Assembly: GCA_922989275.2 (NCBI GenBank)
Contig: OV277864.1
Span: 25,555,550 to 25,619,549 of the forward strand
Direction of reading: 5' to 3'
Length of the DNA: 64,000 nt
From: Gari tellinella
Lineage: Eukaryota; Mollusca; Bivalvia; Cardiida; Psammobiidae
Below, one piece after another: positions 20,868-31,506 of this stretch; within the stretch, counting starts at the first letter, position 1, and each line of letters starts with the position of its first letter. The notes below the pieces were generated by a model. It made no database searches. It saw only the letters and a list, made by a program, of their open reading frames with translations, and was not told the origin of the DNA. A program made the position numbers and the translations under genes.

Positions 20868-21085
20868 ATACTATTATTATTATTATTATACCAGATTTAT
20901 AAAGCGCTCTTTTCACACAGGGGTAGTGCGTTCAAAAGCGCTTCACATGAAATTACACAAATGTACCTACAAAGCAAGAAAAGACCAAATAACTACAATA
21001 AGATCTAAAATAAACATGAATAAACATATAAAAGACAGCCCCCAAAATGGCGATCACATTACTCCCCTCAATCAGCAATGAAGCG
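20868..21085. repeat. ATT microsatellite followed by GCGC hairpin repeat
   Basis: (TAT)n at 20870-20889 leads into ACCAGATTTATAAAGCGCTC, and AAAAGCGCTTCACATG follows about 35 bases on. This AGCGC hairpin pattern looks like a dispersed repeat; family unknown. Confidence 0.4.
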
Positions 21086-21309
21086 ACCGATTGTCGACCG
21101 ATAGAAACAATAGTAGAGCGCCCAAATGCAGGCCGCATTGGGTTACAATGGGTTAAAGCAGGAAACAGTTTTGTTTGTAAATAGAACAGAACAATATTTT
21201 CCTCAGGTCTGTAAAACCAACCAATACATGTAGTATCGGGACTGAATTGAACAGAAGGTATCGTAATTGCAAACGTCTGTGTCACTTTTCTCCAAGTGTG
21301 TTTGCCATA

Positions 21310-21672
21310 CAGTATTCCCTCTCTACAACGACACCCAATGGGAGACACAGATTGTATGTGTTGTGCCGAATGAGTTGTTATAGGGCGGGACAATTAAGAA
21401 TTGCCTTACATTTGCAAACAGCTTGAATTCAGATCAGACGCCGCGTAACGCGGCGTCTGATCTGGATTCGAGCTGTTTGTCATTCGTCATTATATTTCTT
21501 CTGTCAAAATGTCCAATATGTAAAATTGAGAAACTGCCAACGACAATTTTAAGCAGACGATATTGTAGCAGTATAAGCGTTAGACATAATTGTCTTGTTT
21601 AGGGAACTGTGGAAAGCGTTGTTGTATGGAGGGAGTCGTTGTTGGGAGGGCCGTTGTAGGAAGGGAGCACGG
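21310..21672. mobile_element. MITE-C, full copy
   Basis: CAGTATTCCCTCTCTACAAC to GTTGTAGGAAGGGAGCACGG, TA-flanked. Perfect cassette I hairpin (21414-21481) with AGCTTGAATTCAG arms and a GCGTAACGC apex. Confidence 0.88.
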
Positions 21673-21905
21673 TATTTCCCGTTTTAACGCAAACGCATAT
21701 CAATGCATTGTAAAAAGTTATGACATTTTGAAGTCCCTAGCTACCTATTTTAATATGAGTGACAAACAGTTTGAAGCTTGATACATGTAAGACGCCAGAT
21801 TATCCGGCATCTGATAAGGTTCCAAACTTTGTGCAAAGAAAATAATAGTTTAAGGTTAATAATAGTTTAAGTTTATTGAGAAATAATAACGTATACTCCA
21901 CTATA
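21673..21905 (+). mobile_element. MITE-A, 5'-truncated
   Basis: Begins directly at TTTCCCGTTTTAACG next to the end of the MITE-C. The right end GTATACTCCACTA is decayed, and a 20-base stretch AATAATAGTTTAAG.. is duplicated inside. Confidence 0.65.
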
Positions 21906-21961
21906 CTGTCACAGTAAGACATAAGGAAACGGTTTGACAAACAATCTAGGGGATTTATGTA

Positions 21962-22207
21962 CAGTGGAGAATCTGTTATTCTTTCCCGTTTAAACGCAAA
22001 CGTACGCAAACGCAAAGCACTAAAACGTAGAAAAGAACAACTTTTAGACAATTCTGATAATTCATGTTTATCTTGGGGGCAAACAGTTTGGAGCCTGATC
22101 AGACGCCGGGTTACCCGGCGTCTGATCTGGCTCCAAACTGTTTCCATTGGAAATACTAGTTTTAGCGTAAAAGCGTTTATTGGGAAAGAATAACGTTTTC
22201 TCCACTG
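21962..22207 (+). mobile_element. MITE-A, young full copy
   Basis: CAGTGGAGAATCTG to CGTTTTCTCCACTG, TA-flanked; the two ends belong to different TIR subtypes (ATCTG left, AACG right). Confidence 0.92.
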
Positions 22208-22215
22208 TACATGTA

Positions 22216-22545
22216 CTGTGGAGAAGACGCTATTCCTTTTTAATTAGAGCGTGTCTAGATATTTCCAATTGCAAACAGTTTGGAACTAGATCAGACACCG
22301 GGTAACCCAATATCCCTTCTCAATAAACGCGTTTTTATGAGAATGTTTTTTATGTCTATTACAAACAGTTTGGACCATTTTCAGACGGCGGTTTACGCGA
22401 CCTTTTTATGTGGCTCCAAACTGTTTACCACCACTATAGCAATACGAGTTCAAAATTCCAAAACCTTTTGCCGTTTCTACACATTATTTCATTGTGTATG
22501 TGTATAATTTCGTTCCAACTGGAAAGGATAAGGTTTTCTCCACTG
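22216..22545 (-). mobile_element. two overlapping degenerate MITE-A copies
   Basis: CTGTGGAGAAGACGCTATTC starts a first copy that breaks after GACACCGGGTAACCC. A second copy beginning at CTCAATAAACGCG (22319) supplies a full hairpin region and the right end GGTTTTCTCCACTG. Confidence 0.6.
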
Positions 22546-22599
22546 TAGACCGAAAGAATATTACACCTTTTAATATGTTAAAGTCATAAATCCAGGAAA

Positions 22600-22922
22600 G
22601 AGTGTGCGTTGTTCGGAGGGCGTCGTGTTAGGGAGGGAAATCGGCTTACATTTGCGAACAGCTTGAATCCAGACCAGACGTTGCGTGACGCGGCGTCCGA
22701 TCTGGATTCAAGCTGTTTATCACTCATCGTTGGGGGGGGGGGGGGGTTCTGTCCAAATGTCCATGATGTATCTTTGAGAAAAACAGCAGACGACAATTTA
22801 AAACAGCCGACATTTCAGCCGTGAATAGGTTAGAAATATTAGTATTGTGTAGGAGAAGAGTGGCAAGCGTTGTTGTAAAGAGGAATCGTTGTTTGGAGGG
22901 CCGTTGTAGGGAGGGAGCACTG
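22600..22922. mobile_element. MITE-C, 5'-truncated
   Basis: Starts at GTGTGCGTTGTTCGGAGGG. Hairpin 22657-22720 with TTGCGTGACGCGG apex. A run of about 15 G (22732-22746) interrupts the interior. Right end GGGAGGGAGCACTG. Confidence 0.75.
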
Positions 22923-22931
22923 TGTTGACTA

Positions 22932-23399
22932 CAACGAAGACTACACTATCCTTTACCATTTCAACGAAACGAAATGCAAACACAAAACAATAACATCTAA
23001 ATTTTAATGTTGAAAATGATAACTTTTGACAAAATTGACGATTCATTTTATTCTGAGTGGCAAACAATCTGAGTGACAAACATTCTGAGTGAGCTCCAAA
23101 CTGTTTGCACTGGAAATATTCAAGTGGTTTAATGTAAAGGCGTTTAACTCTTTGAACCCTAGTCACGCATATATACGTCATTTGCAAACAGCAAACATGT
23201 GAAGAGTACACTTGTCCTATGCAAACAGTGTTGACTCTTATCAGAGGGCTCCTTAACACTGTTTGTCATTTTGACATAATTATTTTTAAAATATCAAACC
23301 TAAATAGTCAAAAATGGACTAGACTAAATTGATAACTAGAATTGTCCATTTGAGGTTTCAGGGAGGAAAGGGTTAATTGGAAAAACGTCTTCTCCACTG
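22932..23399 (+). mobile_element. MITE-A host split by MITE-H
   Basis: Left part from TACAACGAAGACTACACTATCC to TAATGTAAAGGCGTTTAA; the right part resumes at TTGGAAAAACGTCTTCTCC. The central hairpin was already lost. MITE-H sits between duplicated TTAA. Confidence 0.7.
23148..23372 (+). mobile_element. MITE-H inside MITE-A
   Basis: TTAA at 23144-23147 and 23373-23376. CTCTTTGAACCCTAGTC to TTTCAGGGAGGAAAGGG. Hairpin-like AACAGTGTTGACTCTTATCAGAGGGCTCC..AACACTGTTTG near 23227-23270 is shortened at the apex. Confidence 0.8.
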
Positions 23400-23624
23400 A
23401 ACTATAGAGTCATGTACTCTTTGTCTATACTAAAGACACGTTTATTTTTCAATAATTAGACTATAGACGTCGCTAAATTAGGTATTTGATCTGGCTTCAT
23501 ACTGTTTGTATTCATATTTAATTAAATCGTCATATTTGCAAGAACCTATCATTTTCGTCGTACATGTATCATTTTCGTCATACGGCTGTACTGCGTTTCA
23601 AGATCGTAGCAGCTGACTGAATTC

Positions 23625-23822
23625 GACTTTGCAACAGTTTGGATCTTGATCAGAAGCCACGTTAAGCGGCGTCTGATCTGAATCCAAACTGGTTGATACT
23701 CTAATCTATAGTTCTTCAGTCAAACTGCTATAAATCTAAATTTGAGATAATAGTTTAGCCATTGTTATTTAACGGGGGAATGACAGTGATAAATACGAAA
23801 CTAGTTGACAATGAAAGGGTTA
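23625..23822. mobile_element. MITE-B, degenerate
   Basis: Hairpin 23632-23690 with arms GTTTGGATCTTGATCAG and GATCTGAATCCAAAC, apex CGTTAAGCGG; right end GACAATGAAAGGGTTAA. Confidence 0.6.
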
Positions 23823-23957
23823 AAAGAGCAGGAATTACTTCGTATTTTATTGAGTCTGTCTAATAGAAAGACTACCTTGGGCGTTTCTTCGTAGGCTTCA
23901 AAGCAAGCTGTATTGTGGTGGATTAATGTACATTTTGCTTCCGATTAAACTCTTATA

Positions 23958-24193
23958 CAGTGGAGAATGTGTTATTCTTTTCCAATAAACGCGTTTACGC
24001 TAAAACTATTTTTTCTTTTACAAACAGTTTGCAGCCAGATCAGACGCCGGGTAACCCGGCGTCTGATCAGGCTCCAAACTGTTTGCCACCAAGATAAACA
24101 TTATATATCAGAATTGTCCAAAAGTTGTTCTTTTCTACGTTTTAGCGCTTTGCGTTTGCGTTTAAACGGGAAAGAATAACAGATTCTCCACTG
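23958..24193 (-). mobile_element. MITE-A, full copy
   Basis: Intact TA-flanked ends. The CGTACGCAAACG spacer on the right arm is shortened by one 10-base unit (GCGTTTGCGTTTAAACGGG). Confidence 0.9.
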
Positions 24194-24274
24194 TAAGTCT
24201 TCTACAATATCCGTCGTAGTATATCATCTGCAATTGTTTTAAGATTTAATCTTATAAAGCCATTTTAACTAAAG

Positions 24275-24396
24275 ACAGATTAACTAGAGGGACAAACAGT
24301 ATGTATGCTGATCAGACGCCGCATATCGCGGCGTCTGATCAGGATCCAAACTGTTTTGAAATTCGTAGAAAGTGGCGATAAGCAGGAAAAGGGTTG
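24275..24396. mobile_element. MITE-B, half copy
   Basis: Hairpin 24303-24357 with a GCATATCGC apex; ends with AGGAAAAGGGTTGAAG. The left end is missing. Confidence 0.5.
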
Positions 24397-24536
24397 AAGT
24401 TAATAGAAGATTGTACATGGTTTTTATGTTCAAGTCACGAATCCCGGTGGGTTTGTGTATTTGAAAGCATCAAAGAACAGAATAGAAACACATGTACATG
24501 TATAATCACAATGTCATTCAAGAAAATAACTATATA

Positions 24537-24782
24537 CAGTGGAGAATCTGTTATTCTTTCCCGTTTAAACGCAAACGTACGCAAACGCATTGCACTAAAA
24601 CATAGAAAAGGACAACTTTTCGACAATTTTGACTATTCATGTTGATCTAATTGGCAAACAGTTTGGAGCCTGATCAGACGCCGGGTTACCCGGCGTCTGA
24701 TCTGGCTCCAAACTGTTTGCAATGGAAAAAATAGTTTTAGCGTAAACGCGTTTATTGGGAAATAATAACGTTTTCTCCACTG
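24537..24782 (+). mobile_element. MITE-A, full copy
   Basis: CAGTGGAGAATCTG to CGTTTTCTCCACTG; hairpin intact with the GGGTTACCC apex. Confidence 0.92.
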
Positions 24783-24803
24783 TACATACAACGAGAGCTG
24801 ATA

Positions 24804-25165
24804 CAATGCCCTCTTTCATCAACGACACCCAATGGGAGACGCACATTGTGTGCGTTGTTCGGAGGGTATCGTTATAGGGAGAGAGATTTAAATTTTGGCT
24901 TACATTTGCAAATAGCTTGAATCCAGATCAGACGTCGCGTATTGCGATGTCTGTTCTGGGTTCAAGCTGTTAGTCATTACTAATTATATTTATTCTATAG
25001 TAATGTCCACTTATATGTAAATTTTAGAAAAACACCAGACGACAATTTTAAGCAGACGATTCTTAAAAATCGTTAGACATATTGGTCCTGTTTAGAGAAC
25101 AGCGGCAATGATCGTTGTAAGGAGGGAGTCGTTGTTAGGAGGACCGTTGTACGGAGGGAATATTG
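24804..25165. mobile_element. MITE-C, full copy
   Basis: CAATGCCCTCTTTCATCAAC to GGACCGTTGTACGGAGGG. Hairpin arms AGCTTGAATCCAGATCAGACG and TCTGGGTTCAAGCTG with a decayed TCGCGTATTGCGA apex. Confidence 0.8.
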
Positions 25166-25167
25166 TA

Positions 25168-25388
25168 TCTCTTTAACTGCATGCCATAAGCCGACTTCAA
25201 TGACATTTGCAAACAGTTTACATGTAGATCAATATCAGACGCCGAGAAACGTGGCATCTGGTTAGGGTCCACACTGCTGTACACTCGTATAAATATTTAT
25301 TCAGTCAAAATTTCAAATTTCTCAATTTGAGCAAACAAATGCAGACGACAATTTTAAGCAAACGACACCATAGCTATGAAAGCGTTTA
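25168..25388. mobile_element. MITE-B, degenerate, abutting MITE-C
   Basis: CTCTTTAACTGCATGCC left end; hairpin with a small insertion (CATGTAGATCAATATCAGACGCC); right end CATAGCTATGAAAGCG. Confidence 0.5.
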
Positions 25389-25567
25389 GAATATAAGGCA
25401 ACTTGATAGTCGATGGTTATTAATGTGAAATAAAATCACCTTCAACATTCACTATAGAAATTACCTTTTTCAACTCTGATCCCATGTGGGTAATTAGCAA
25501 ATACATGTACAGCAAACCGACAACTTTACGACAACTCCGGGAAATAATTATTTTTAGCTTTTTAAGT

Positions 25568-25650
25568 CAGATGACTGCTTAAAGCAGAATAAAAGCAAAA
25601 CAGAAAGCTCCTAAAGGAGCTTTTGTTTTACTTTTATCCTGTTTTAAGCT
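25568..25650. repeat. isolated cassette II hairpin (MITE-E type)
   Basis: GCTTAAAGCAGAATAAAAGC and its inverse around apex GCTCCTAAAGGAGC. No paired element ends found. Confidence 0.6.
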
Positions 25651-25985
25651 TAAATCTATCTTTTATGTGTGTATTACAATATTTATGAGTCTTTATTGAG
25701 TTGTCGTAACATCGTGGAATTACCAAACACTATCAATTCTATCAGTTCTAATGGCTTTTCATTTATCTGTGACACACTTTTTATCAGGAAATCACACGTG
25801 CAACTTCTATTGTAATCATCTATAAAAAATACATTTATATCAGCCTCAGAGGCTTTAACCCACTTATACCTGCTTTCTTCTTATAATTTCAATGGACTTT
25901 ACCCTTTTGTAATTATTTGACTAGTTCATTACAGTTCATTAGGGTGATCTAAAGGCATGGTAGTGTTAGTCTACATGGTTGGTCT
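25651..25985. other. unassigned stretch
   Basis: A MITE-G-like start (TTTAACCCACTTATACCTGC, about 25855) is present without a matching end. Confidence 0.35.
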
Positions 25986-26201
25986 ACAGTCGAGCAAGCG
26001 TTATTCTTTCCCGTTTAAACGCATACGAAACGCATTGCGATAAAATGAAGAAAATGACAACTTTTTAGACAAATCTGAATGCTGATTTTATCCTTGATGG
26101 CAAACAGTTTGGAGTCTGATCTGACTCAAAACTGTTTGCATTTGAAAACATAGATTTAGCGTTAACGCGTTTATTGGGAAAGAATAACGTTTTCTCCACT
26201 G
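25986..26201 (+). mobile_element. MITE-A with hairpin core deleted
   Basis: CAGTCGAGCAAGCG to GTTTTCTCCACTG. The stem is reduced to GTTTGGAGTCTGATCTGACTCAAAAC, so the whole GACGCC core is gone. Confidence 0.8.
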
Positions 26202-26334
26202 TACAATTTAATGTTTATACAAAATAACCACAGTTTAGATTCTGATAAGACGTCTCACATTTCTCACCAGGGTCTACAATATTGACAATGTTTTAAGTTT
26301 TCGACGGAAAGCATTAATAGGTTTAAAATGTAAC

Positions 26335-26510
26335 AGATGTCAAAGAGTAACAAACCTGATCTGACACGGCTTTATGCTTTCCGCTAGATTGTGGCTGTAT
26401 GAATACAGACTAAAACAAAAACAGTTTGGTTCTAGATCAGACGCTGCGTTACGCGGCCTCTGATCTGGATCCCAAATGTTAACAAATGTCAGACAAGTCG
26501 CGCTTAGCAT
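26335..26510. mobile_element. MITE-B, degenerate
   Basis: Hairpin 26421-26478 with TTGGTTCTAGATCAGACGC and GGCCTCTGATCTGGATCCC; GCGTTACGCGG apex. Confidence 0.5.
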
Positions 26511-26784
26511 GGCAAAGAAGCTTAACGCCATTTGAAGTACTTTTCATCTAAACACGGTTGTCATATCTCTTTTTTTCTCTTGAAGGGTTGTTTTGCATGC
26601 AAATATTTCATGATGATAAAATAATGTTAATTAATCTAAATTTCTAAATAGAATGTCTGCAAAATAATAAGTTATCTTTTAATTGTATCGTTTCCATCAC
26701 AACAGTGACGTTTGTTGTCACAGTGACAGACGAAATACCTGAAAGGTGCATGGAACTGCCATAAATCTTTACCAGAATGTATGT

Positions 26785-26900
26785 TCAACCCTTCAGGCGG
26801 TAGAGAAATGGAATTTGCAAACAGTTTGGATTCTGAAATGAATAACTCGGTGTCTGTTTAGTATCAACACTGTTTTACACTCATTCCGATGTTTAATCGG
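26785..26900. mobile_element. MITE-B left fragment interrupted by element L
   Basis: AACCCTTCAGGCGG, then CAAACAGTTTGGATTCTGA and CAACACTGTTTTACACTC; it ends at the TTA where element L is inserted. Confidence 0.4.
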
Positions 26901-26903
26901 TTA

Positions 26904-28036
26904 TGCTAGGTTCACACCAACGGCGCTTTGATGGCGCTTTAAAGCGGCGTGCAAAGCGGCACCAAAGCGTAACAAAGCTTGATTAAAGCTCCAGGGTCGT
27001 AATACATCGTGGGAAAGCTTGGAGTAAAGCGGGACATTCGGCAAGAGCGCCCAATTTTTTTAAACTGTTTAAAAATTTGGGGCGCTCTGTCACGAATTGA
27101 TTAAAGCGCCTAGGGCGTAGCAAAGCTTATCAAAGCTTAACAAAGCGTAACAAAGCTCAGCAAAGCTTGACTCAAAGCGTAGGAAAGCTTAACAGAGCTT
27201 GGTTCAAAGCGGGGACCCAAGTCTTCGCGGTCTGTCACCACTTGACACGCTTCGTTAAGATGTCTCAAGATTTGTTACGATCTGGCACGAAGATCTGACA
27301 CGAGGTCAGACGCTTTCATCAAGATCTGACACGCTTTGTTACGATTTGTTACGTTTTCATGAAGGACTCTCACGCTTTCCCACGAATTGAGACGCTTCGA
27401 TCAAGGATTGACACGTTTTGTTAGGCTTTGTTACGCTTGGCAAGTTTCTTCACGCTCTCTCACGCTCTTTCACGCTTTCAATGGCTAGGATGTAGTTATA
27501 CAACAAAGAGACAAACATCATGTCTTCTTCAGATAGATCATGCTCTGGTTCATCTGGAACTTCTGGATCTTGTTGTTCTGCCATCATGTTCTGGAGTCAA
27601 AGATGCAATGATAGTTTGGAACTTCTGCATCTTTATGTAGGCTCTGGATAAAAATCGGCATGAAATCGGCGAACTTGACAGTTTCCAATGCGTAACAGAG
27701 CTGAACTGAGCGTAACAATGCACAACAAAGCTTGATAATCGTATCAGAGCTTGATTTAAAGCGCCATAATCGCATCAAAGCGTAATAAAGTGTAATAAAT
27801 CTTATTAAAGCGTGACTTCAAGCGTAACAAAGCCTGATGAAAGCGGGACCAAAGCGCGAGGAACCGTAACAAGTCGGGAAATAATTCGTCCCAAAGCGGC
27901 AACCAATTCGTATCAGAGCGTATCAGAGCTTATCAGAGCGTAAGAGATCGTGATATTTTTTGAAAAATTAACAAAAATGACGACGCTTTGCTCGCCGATT
28001 TAAAGCGCGGCATTCGCCGTTGGTGTGAACCTAGCA
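26904..28036. mobile_element. element L: 1.13 kb foldback with strand-switching 10-12 bp arrays
   Basis: TTA at 26901-26903 and 28037-28039. Perfect 22-base inverted ends (TGCTAGGTTCACACCAACGG outermost), with inner GCGCTTTAAA also shared. Left part (about 26930-27230) is an array of units like CAAAGCGTAAC and AAAGCTTGATT. From about 27235 to 27480 the array reads on the opposite strand (ACGCTTTGTTACG, CACGCTTTC). About 27690-27960 returns to the first strand. Middle (27480-27690) is non-repetitive, no transposase. TTA duplication would fit PIF/Harbinger; assignment tentative. Confidence 0.85.
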
Positions 28037-28045
28037 TTAATAACA

Positions 28046-28110
28046 GTAGTTCAGACATTATTATTCCCCAATAAACGCGTTTACGCTAAAACTATTATTT
28101 CTATTCGTTA
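28046..28110 (-). mobile_element. MITE-A left-end fragment
   Basis: CATTATTATTCCCCAATAAACGCG then GCTAAAACTATTATTTC is readable; it stops before the hairpin. Confidence 0.55.
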
Positions 28111-28129
28111 TTATGCAGGGAAGGGTTAA

Positions 28130-28313
28130 CCCTTTGCCTGCTGGTCGCGACTTTATTGATAGTTGCAAACAGTTTAGATCCAGATCTGATCTGGATCCAA
28201 ACTGTTTGAAACTCTTCTTTAGGTTTTTTTACTTTAAAAAATGTATAAATCTAAATTTAACAAACTTTGCAGACGACAATTTCGAAGCAGACGATATCAC
28301 CGCAGGATAAGGG
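28130..28313. mobile_element. MITE-B, complete, hairpin core missing
   Basis: TTAA at 28126-28129 and 28314-28317. CCCTTTGCCTGCTGG to CCGCAGGATAAGGG. The stem is only GTTTAGATCCAGATCTGATCTGGATCC, lacking the AGACGCC core, so the core is dispensable for this copy's survival. Confidence 0.75.
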
Positions 28314-28365
28314 TTAATGAAGTGCTGGGTACCAGTGGTCCGTCTTACGAAATGTCGTACGACCA

Positions 28366-28556
28366 AAAGTTATCGTAAGTCAAAACTTTAAAAAAAAAAA
28401 ACCATTTCATTTCTGATTTCTCCATATCAAGTAATCTTGTCTTGTAAAATCTCTTTGGAATTATCTTTCAAGACAAGTCCAAAGAGATGTCACAAGACAG
28501 GAGAAAATGGAGAAATAAATGATAATTGAGAATATAATAATCTGACTTACGACATT
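28366..28556. repeat. foldback with two-part arms
   Basis: Outer arms TCGTAAGTCA and TGACTTACGA; inner arms ATTTCTCCAT, CTTGTCTTGT, ATCTCTTTGGA facing TCCAAAGAGAT, ACAAGACAG, ATGGAGAAAT. Loop near 28455-28470. Confidence 0.6.
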
Positions 28557-28629
28557 ATGTGTAGTACGCCGTTTCGCAAAACGACCCAGGAAAATTGCTG
28601 GACCCGAACAAGTGTAAGAAATGTAAGAA

Positions 28630-28766
28630 AACTCGGCGCCTGCTCAGGCTCCAAACTGTTTGCCATTCAGATTAAAACGAACCATCAACATTTTCAGGAA
28701 AGTTTGATTGTTTTCCTTTTAATGCACTGTGTTGAATAAACGGAAAGAATAACGTCTGTTGCGCTG
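28630..28766 (-). mobile_element. MITE-A right-half fragment
   Basis: Starts inside the hairpin (CTCGGCGCCTGCTCAGGCTCC) and runs to AACGTCTGTTGCGCTG. Confidence 0.55.
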
Positions 28767-28897
28767 TAACATAACGTTCATATTCAGGACAGTTCTAGCT
28801 CTATACCACAATCTATCTGTTGTGTAAACCCACCTCTCATTCATTTCTAAATAATGTTTACAACTTTCGGCCTTATTATATATTTATCTTTATAAAT

Positions 28898-29376
28898 AAG
28901 CCTTTCACGCATTTAATTTATTCCTCCACTGTAGATAATAGTTCCTATTTAAACAACCATGATCATGTATTATAAGAAATATTATCTACATGCTACATGT
29001 AGCAGATGGTATATGTATAGCTTAAAACAGTTACATAAAGCAGAATGCATTCTGCTCTACTTTCAATCTGCTTTTAGTGGTTACAGTGGAGAATCTGTTA
29101 TTCTTTCCCAATAAACGCGTTTACGCTAAAACTATTATTTGCAGTGCAAACAGTTTGGAGCCAGATCAGACGCCGGGTAACCCGGCGTCTGATCAGGCTC
29201 CAAACTGTTTGCCACCAAGATAAACATGAATTATCAAAATTGTCAAAAAGTTGTACTTTTCTACATTTTAGTGTTTTGCGTTTGCGTACGTTTGCGTTTA
29301 AACGGGAAAGAATAACAGATTCTCCACTGTATACATGTATGTCTTGCAAACTAGAAATAGGCAATAGGGTAACGGG
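28898..29376 (-). mobile_element. MITE-D host split by MITE-A
   Basis: Left part: CACGCATTTAATTTATTCC, CACTGTAGATAATAGTTCC, reduced hairpin GAATGCATTCTGC. The right part after the insertion, GTCTTGCAAACTAGAAATAG and GGGTAACGGG, is the expected MITE-D end. Confidence 0.75.
29084..29329 (-). mobile_element. MITE-A, young copy inside MITE-D
   Basis: Intact; flanked by TA on both sides, inserted in the stretch that follows the MITE-D hairpin, as at 48518. Confidence 0.92.
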
Positions 29377-29573
29377 TTAAGCAACTATGTTTCTCATTTC
29401 GAGTGATGGCTTAAATGGACAAGATTGACTATATGGAAATGAACATTGTAAAGGAAATACATCCAGTATGGGTTTGCATGTGATATGCTACTTTAATGAA
29501 GGCAACAACACGCTTCAACACACATGTTCTGTAACCTTTTAACGACCACACGCAATCGGTCTTTCTACAAATA

Positions 29574-29712
29574 ACAGTAACAACTCTCTATTACGACCAC
29601 TAAATTTTGTTAATTATATGGTGTTTACGACAGGTTATAAGCAAGATGACAGTAAGACAGTTATACAATCAATTAGTCTTCGTTTGGTGGCCATAATAAA
29701 GAGCATTTACTG
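29574..29712. mobile_element. MITE-E, internally deleted
   Basis: CAGTAACAACTCTCTATTACG to AAGAGCATTTACTG; one hairpin arm remains (AAGCAAGATGACAGTAAGAC). Confidence 0.65.
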
Positions 29713-30186
29713 TAGGTTTAAAACTGCATTTACAACAAGAGGGTCGTGATTGTCCTGGGTCGCTAACCTAGGGAAGTGTGCATTGGCCATGGTGGCATTT
29801 AATTTGGGCAAGTGCTTGATATGTAAGCTTGCGCTTGAGCCATATCCCGTCCCTTTCGGCTATGATTTTTAAGCCAAAAACATATTTTGAGAAACATGGT
29901 TAATGATTACCAATGGGTCAATTCTTCAGTCATATTGCCTTAAATCTAATTGTGAAACAATATTACATACACTACTATAGTATCGATGTAGGCGAAAATA
30001 CTATGTCGTTGAAGGGGTTACAATCTTACGATCAATTTTACAGTGATGGGGTTAAATGTTTCTAGGACTTGCAATAAGTAATGTCATTTTTCTCGCAACC
30101 AGACTCTTATATTCGCATGAGACATTACAGACTGAATTTCATGTGTTTCTGATTGAATAAAGAAGCATTACATGGGAGAAAAATGC
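29713..30186. other. unassigned, with MITE-B-like tail
   Basis: CAATTCTTCAGTCATATTGCC and GTCGTTGAAGGGGTTAC (29918-30022) look like a right half of MITE-B. No gene seen. Confidence 0.35.
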
Positions 30187-30413
30187 CGTTAAACCTCTCT
30201 CGTACGACCACGAAAACGAGAAATAAGTGATTGTATAAAAGACTGATGACAGCTTAAAGAAAGGTGACAGTAAAACAGAAAGCTCTTGTTTTACTCTCCT
30301 CTTGCTTGGTCTTACTGCTTACTGTCACATTGGTTTAAGCGGCTTCCTGTCACAAACAGTCTAAACACCAAATAATTAACATAGTTATGTGGTCGTAATA
30401 GAGGGATTTTACT
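30187..30413. mobile_element. MITE-E with disturbed hairpin
   Basis: TTAAACCTCTCTCGTACGACC to GAGGGATTTTACTG. The apex region carries an extra partial stem (CTTGCTTGGTCTTACTGC) between the arms. Confidence 0.7.
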
Positions 30414-30975
30414 GTGCAGTTTTCAGACATGTTTATAGACAGTTGGTTCGTTGAAAATGTCATTAAACAAAAATTAAATTCAAATGGAAGCAAGTAAAAA
30501 TCTCGTTTATCGAAAGTGCTATTTTGTTTGACGTCATTCCAAAAACGAATCTGTCAGGAAACAGGCAGAATAATATCGCTCAAACACGTGTATTATTGTC
30601 TTGCTGTAAATAACTTTTGCCCAGCAACCATTTATTGTACATAGATTGAATAATTCTTAATCTATCCACACCTGGACTTTGCAATGAACTTTTCCTATAT
30701 GCTTCTTAGAATATTTCATCGGGGGTGATTAACTCTTTTAAAACTAAGTAACTCTTGGGTTTTAAGGTCCCTTGTGGATCTGTTTAATTACCAAAATGAT
30801 AACCAGTCTACTTGGAATTCTGAGCAGTTTAATAAATACTGCTTTGAATAAGCAAACAATGTAGACCTTGATCCAGCAAACAATTTGGCGTCTTATTTGA
30901 ATCGAAACTGTTTGCAACAGTGATGAGAAATTCGCCTGCAACATTGAGTGGATTGCTGCAACTGTCCAAGTTCAT
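30414..30975. other. unassigned, with decayed B-type hairpin
   Basis: Near 30855-30920 AACAATGTAGACCTTGATCC and TTGAATCGAAACTGTTTGC suggest a collapsed cassette I. Otherwise nothing recognised. Confidence 0.35.
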
Positions 30976-30979
30976 GATG

Positions 30980-31007
30980 ATAGTGGAGAAAACTTTATTA
31001 TTCCAGT
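30980..31007 (+). mobile_element. MITE-A left-end fragment
   Basis: TAGTGGAGAAAACTTTATTATTCCAGT; cut at the TTAA of its GTTTAAAC box, where MITE-H is inserted. Confidence 0.55.
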
Positions 31008-31011
31008 TTAA

Positions 31012-31255
31012 TCCTTTCCTCCCTGAAACCACAAATGGACAGTTCTAGTTTTCAATTTACTCTAGTCCATTTTTTACATTTTATGGTTGATTTTTACAAT
31101 ATATGTCAAAATTACAAACAGTGTGGATCCTGACCAGAGGGCTCCTATAGGAGCACTCTGATCAGGGTCTACACTGTTTGCATATGACAAGTTAACTTCT
31201 CACAGGTACACTGTTTGCAAATGACGCATATATGCGTGACTAGGGTTCAAAGAGT
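31012..31255 (-). mobile_element. MITE-H, full copy
   Basis: TTAA at 31008-31011 and 31256-31259. Hairpin at about 31117-31182: ACAGTGTGGATCCTGACCAG, apex GGCTCCTATAGGAGC. A direct TACACTGTTTGC follows on the right. Confidence 0.85.
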
Positions 31256-31259
31256 TTAA

Positions 31260-31506
31260 CCACTACCCAATAAAATGAATGCGCCTTTTCACGTTTTTGA
31301 TTTTATTCCCCAGCGGCAGAAAATAGTCCTACTTTATAAAGTCATTAATGTGAATCATAATAGTTTCTATATCCTAGCAGATGGTAGCTTAAAGCAGACT
31401 GAAAGTATTTAGCAGAATGCGCAGTAAGGAACATTCTGCTTTACTTTCAACTTGCGTTATGCAGTCACCCCTACACAATACCAGAAACTTGAGATAGAGT
31501 AATGGG
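31260..31506 (-). mobile_element. MITE-D, sharing a TTAA with MITE-H
   Basis: The TTAA at 31256-31259 ends MITE-H and starts this element; TTAA at 31507-31510 closes it. Cassette II hairpin 31388-31456 with a disrupted apex (GCGCAGTAAGGAAC). Confidence 0.8.

Noticed and set aside
20868..21085. AGCGC hairpin region as a tRNA-derived SINE
   Set aside because: No A-box or B-box promoter could be recognised nearby; only a dispersed-repeat label is justified.
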